Source of the DNA: Neoarius graeffei
Taxonomy: Eukaryota; Chordata; Actinopteri; Siluriformes; Ariidae
Assembly (NCBI RefSeq): GCF_027579695.1
Contig: NC_083579.1
Span: 68,458,871-68,522,870 of the forward strand
Length of the DNA stretch: 64,000 nucleotides
Direction of reading: 5' to 3'
Part shown: one piece after another, positions 62,890 to 64,000 of the stretch
Position numbering within the stretch: position 1 is the stretch's first letter
How the letters are laid out: each line of letters starts with the position of its first letter
Made by a program: the position numbers and the translations under genes
Notes under the pieces: generated by a model
The model's database searches: none
What the model was told of the DNA's origin: nothing
Seen by the model: the letters and a program-made list of their open reading frames with translations, nothing else

Positions 62890-63460
62890 CCCTGCTCCGG
62901 GGGGGGGATACTGGTTTACCTCTGTCTGTCTGTCTATTTCCGTCCATCTGAAACACCCTTTTTCTCAGCAACCACAAATCATAGCCACCTGGCACCAAAC
63001 TTCAGCTTGGGGTTCTATACCGTTTTCAGGCCTGTCGCACATCGACTTCCTATTGACCGACTGAATGTATTTACAAAATACATAGTGTGGACTTACAAAA
63101 TTTTTCATAACATTTTTCTCAGCAACTCCAAATCACAACTGCTTGATATTTGGTACCGAGCTTCAGCTTGGGGTTCTATACCGTGTATACCGTTTTCAGG
63201 TCTGTCGCACATCGACTTCCTGTTTACCGACTGAATGTATTTACGAAACATATCTGGTGGATTTCGACGCTATTTTAAGAAGCGAAATGCTTTTTCAAAA
63301 TGACAGTTTACCAGGATGCTGTTTGAAACCCCTGGGGAGAGACACTGCTCTTTACTTACTTGTTTGAGGGTTAATTATTTGTTGAAGTCAACACTCATAA
63401 TAAGTGTCCTATTCCTTCGATCACTTGCGTTCTGATATAAGCGAGAGCGGGGGGGATACG
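62890..63460. repeat. Dispersed repeat with two about 170-bp tandem units
   Basis: GCTTGGGGTTCTATACCGT and TGTCGCACATCGACTTCCT occur twice (63006/63170 and 63033/63203), with CTCAGCAACxxCAAATCA before each. It opens with a GGGGGGGATAC block, as in related repeats. No exon of RPS6KL1 seen. Confidence 0.7.
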
Positions 63461-63582
63461 TAAGTGAGCAATAGCTCATAGTTGATCTTGTTTTATTTAT
63501 TTGATTTGTGACCGGGGAAGAATTAAGGGCAAACCCCAATTGATTTTCAACCCCAATAATATCATCTTTTGGCTGCTCCCGA

Positions 63583-63882
63583 TTAAGGGTCGCCACAGTG
63601 GATCTTTCGTCTCCATTGCTCCCTGTCTTCCGCATCCTTCTCTACCACACCTGCCACTTTCATGTCCTCTCTCACCACATCCATGTATCTCCTCTTTGGC
63701 CTTCCTCGATTTTGTTTGCCTGGCAGCTCCATCCTCAACATTCTCCTTCCAACATGCTCTGCATCTCTTCTCAGGATGTGCCCGTACCATCTCAGTCTCA
63801 TCTCTCTTAGCTTAATTCCCAAGCTCTCCACATGTGCTGTCCCTCTGATCAGAGGCAATTCTAGAGTCTGTTGTGGCCCCAA
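63583..63882 (-). pseudogene. Non-LTR retrotransposon C-terminal tail
   Basis: LREMRLRWYGHILRRDAEHV, GRRMLRMELPGKQNRGRPKR, RYMDVVREDMK and WRRKIHCGDP form the characteristic tail after the reverse transcriptase of one LINE group (RW(Y/F)GH(I/V)LRR..GRPK.RW.D...ED). Only the 3' end is present, as expected of 5'-truncated LINE copies. Confidence 0.75.
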
Positions 63883-64000
63883 GCAAAAATTTCCAGGGGG
63901 CCCTTCTGACCAGTGTTCATCACCAATATGTTATAAATAATCTGACACCAACGAAAAATGTATGAAACCAAAGTTTTTTTTAAATTCCAAATGTGAAAAT

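Noticed and set aside
62681..64000. Upstream RPS6KL1 exons (MIT domain, kinase N-lobe)
   Set aside because: Only repeats and a LINE tail are recognisable; no frame resembles the expected protein.

Overview
This window is vertebrate, almost certainly teleost fish, nuclear DNA. It holds two intron-rich host genes in the tail-to-tail order that is conserved in vertebrates. DLST is on the + strand and RPS6KL1 is on the - strand. Everything else is a dense, nested collection of fish-type mobile DNA: Tc1/mariner, hAT, PIF/Harbinger, TTAA-target elements, a Penelope-like element, SINE-like repeats and several unclassified families. The species cannot be told from the sequence.

DLST (E2 of the mitochondrial 2-oxoglutarate dehydrogenase complex) runs from 4250 to 51355. 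I could place 14 coding exons with correct GT/AG junctions and continuous reading phase. Together they code for 439 residues, ending in the DHRxxDG catalytic motif and a stop at 51353-51355. The first coding exon (presequence start) must lie left of the window. The introns hold nearly all of the mobile DNA; intron 7 alone (18755-36966) is 18 kb. RPS6KL1 runs leftward from 62680 to a stop at 53003 in five exons; its N-terminal exons lie right of the window or were not recognised. The two stop codons are about 1.6 kb apart.

Layout. 1-4160: a Tc1 element split by two abutting THAP-type elements. 4416-5772: hAT-type element holding a Harbinger MITE. 7533-8171: TTAA element. 9015-11298: element with a YqaJ/SWIM-type first exon on + and a THAP exon on -. 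13170-15004: tandem duplication, one unit carrying a Harbinger MITE. 15257-15877: MITE with 9-bp target duplications and a RecQ-like helicase fragment. 15918-18110: long-TIR Tc1-like element. 18851-21863: Tc1 with a Penelope insertion. 22312-24633: Tc1 with a hAT insertion. 25762-27771: hAT. 29247-31963: Tc1 with a hAT insertion. 32085-36808: TTAA element carrying THAP and PYxFEP exons and two Tc1 insertions. 39431-41724: chimeric Tc1 with a hAT MITE. 42578-43236: hAT. 44023-49013: 5-kb hAT with a ZBED-type transposase, a TTAA palindrome, a SINE-like insert and a 2-kb minisatellite. 50027-51171: inverted-repeat element with a second 9-bp-duplication MITE. 53409-54970: Tc1, near twin of the one at 32219. 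57838-60891: TTAA element with a PYxFEP exon and a Tc1.

The most interesting material is a set of TIR elements with a two-gene plan, in which reading frames start near each end and point inward. One or both ends encode a THAP domain, a YqaJ/SWIM-type N-terminus or an acidic PYxFEP exon, often behind a TGACGTCA (CRE-like) box. There is also a small family with TAGYCTGG ends, 9-bp target duplications and a RecQ-like helicase fragment. The calls rest on reading frames, splice signals, terminal repeats and target duplications read directly from the sequence, plus remembered family motifs. No database search was possible.
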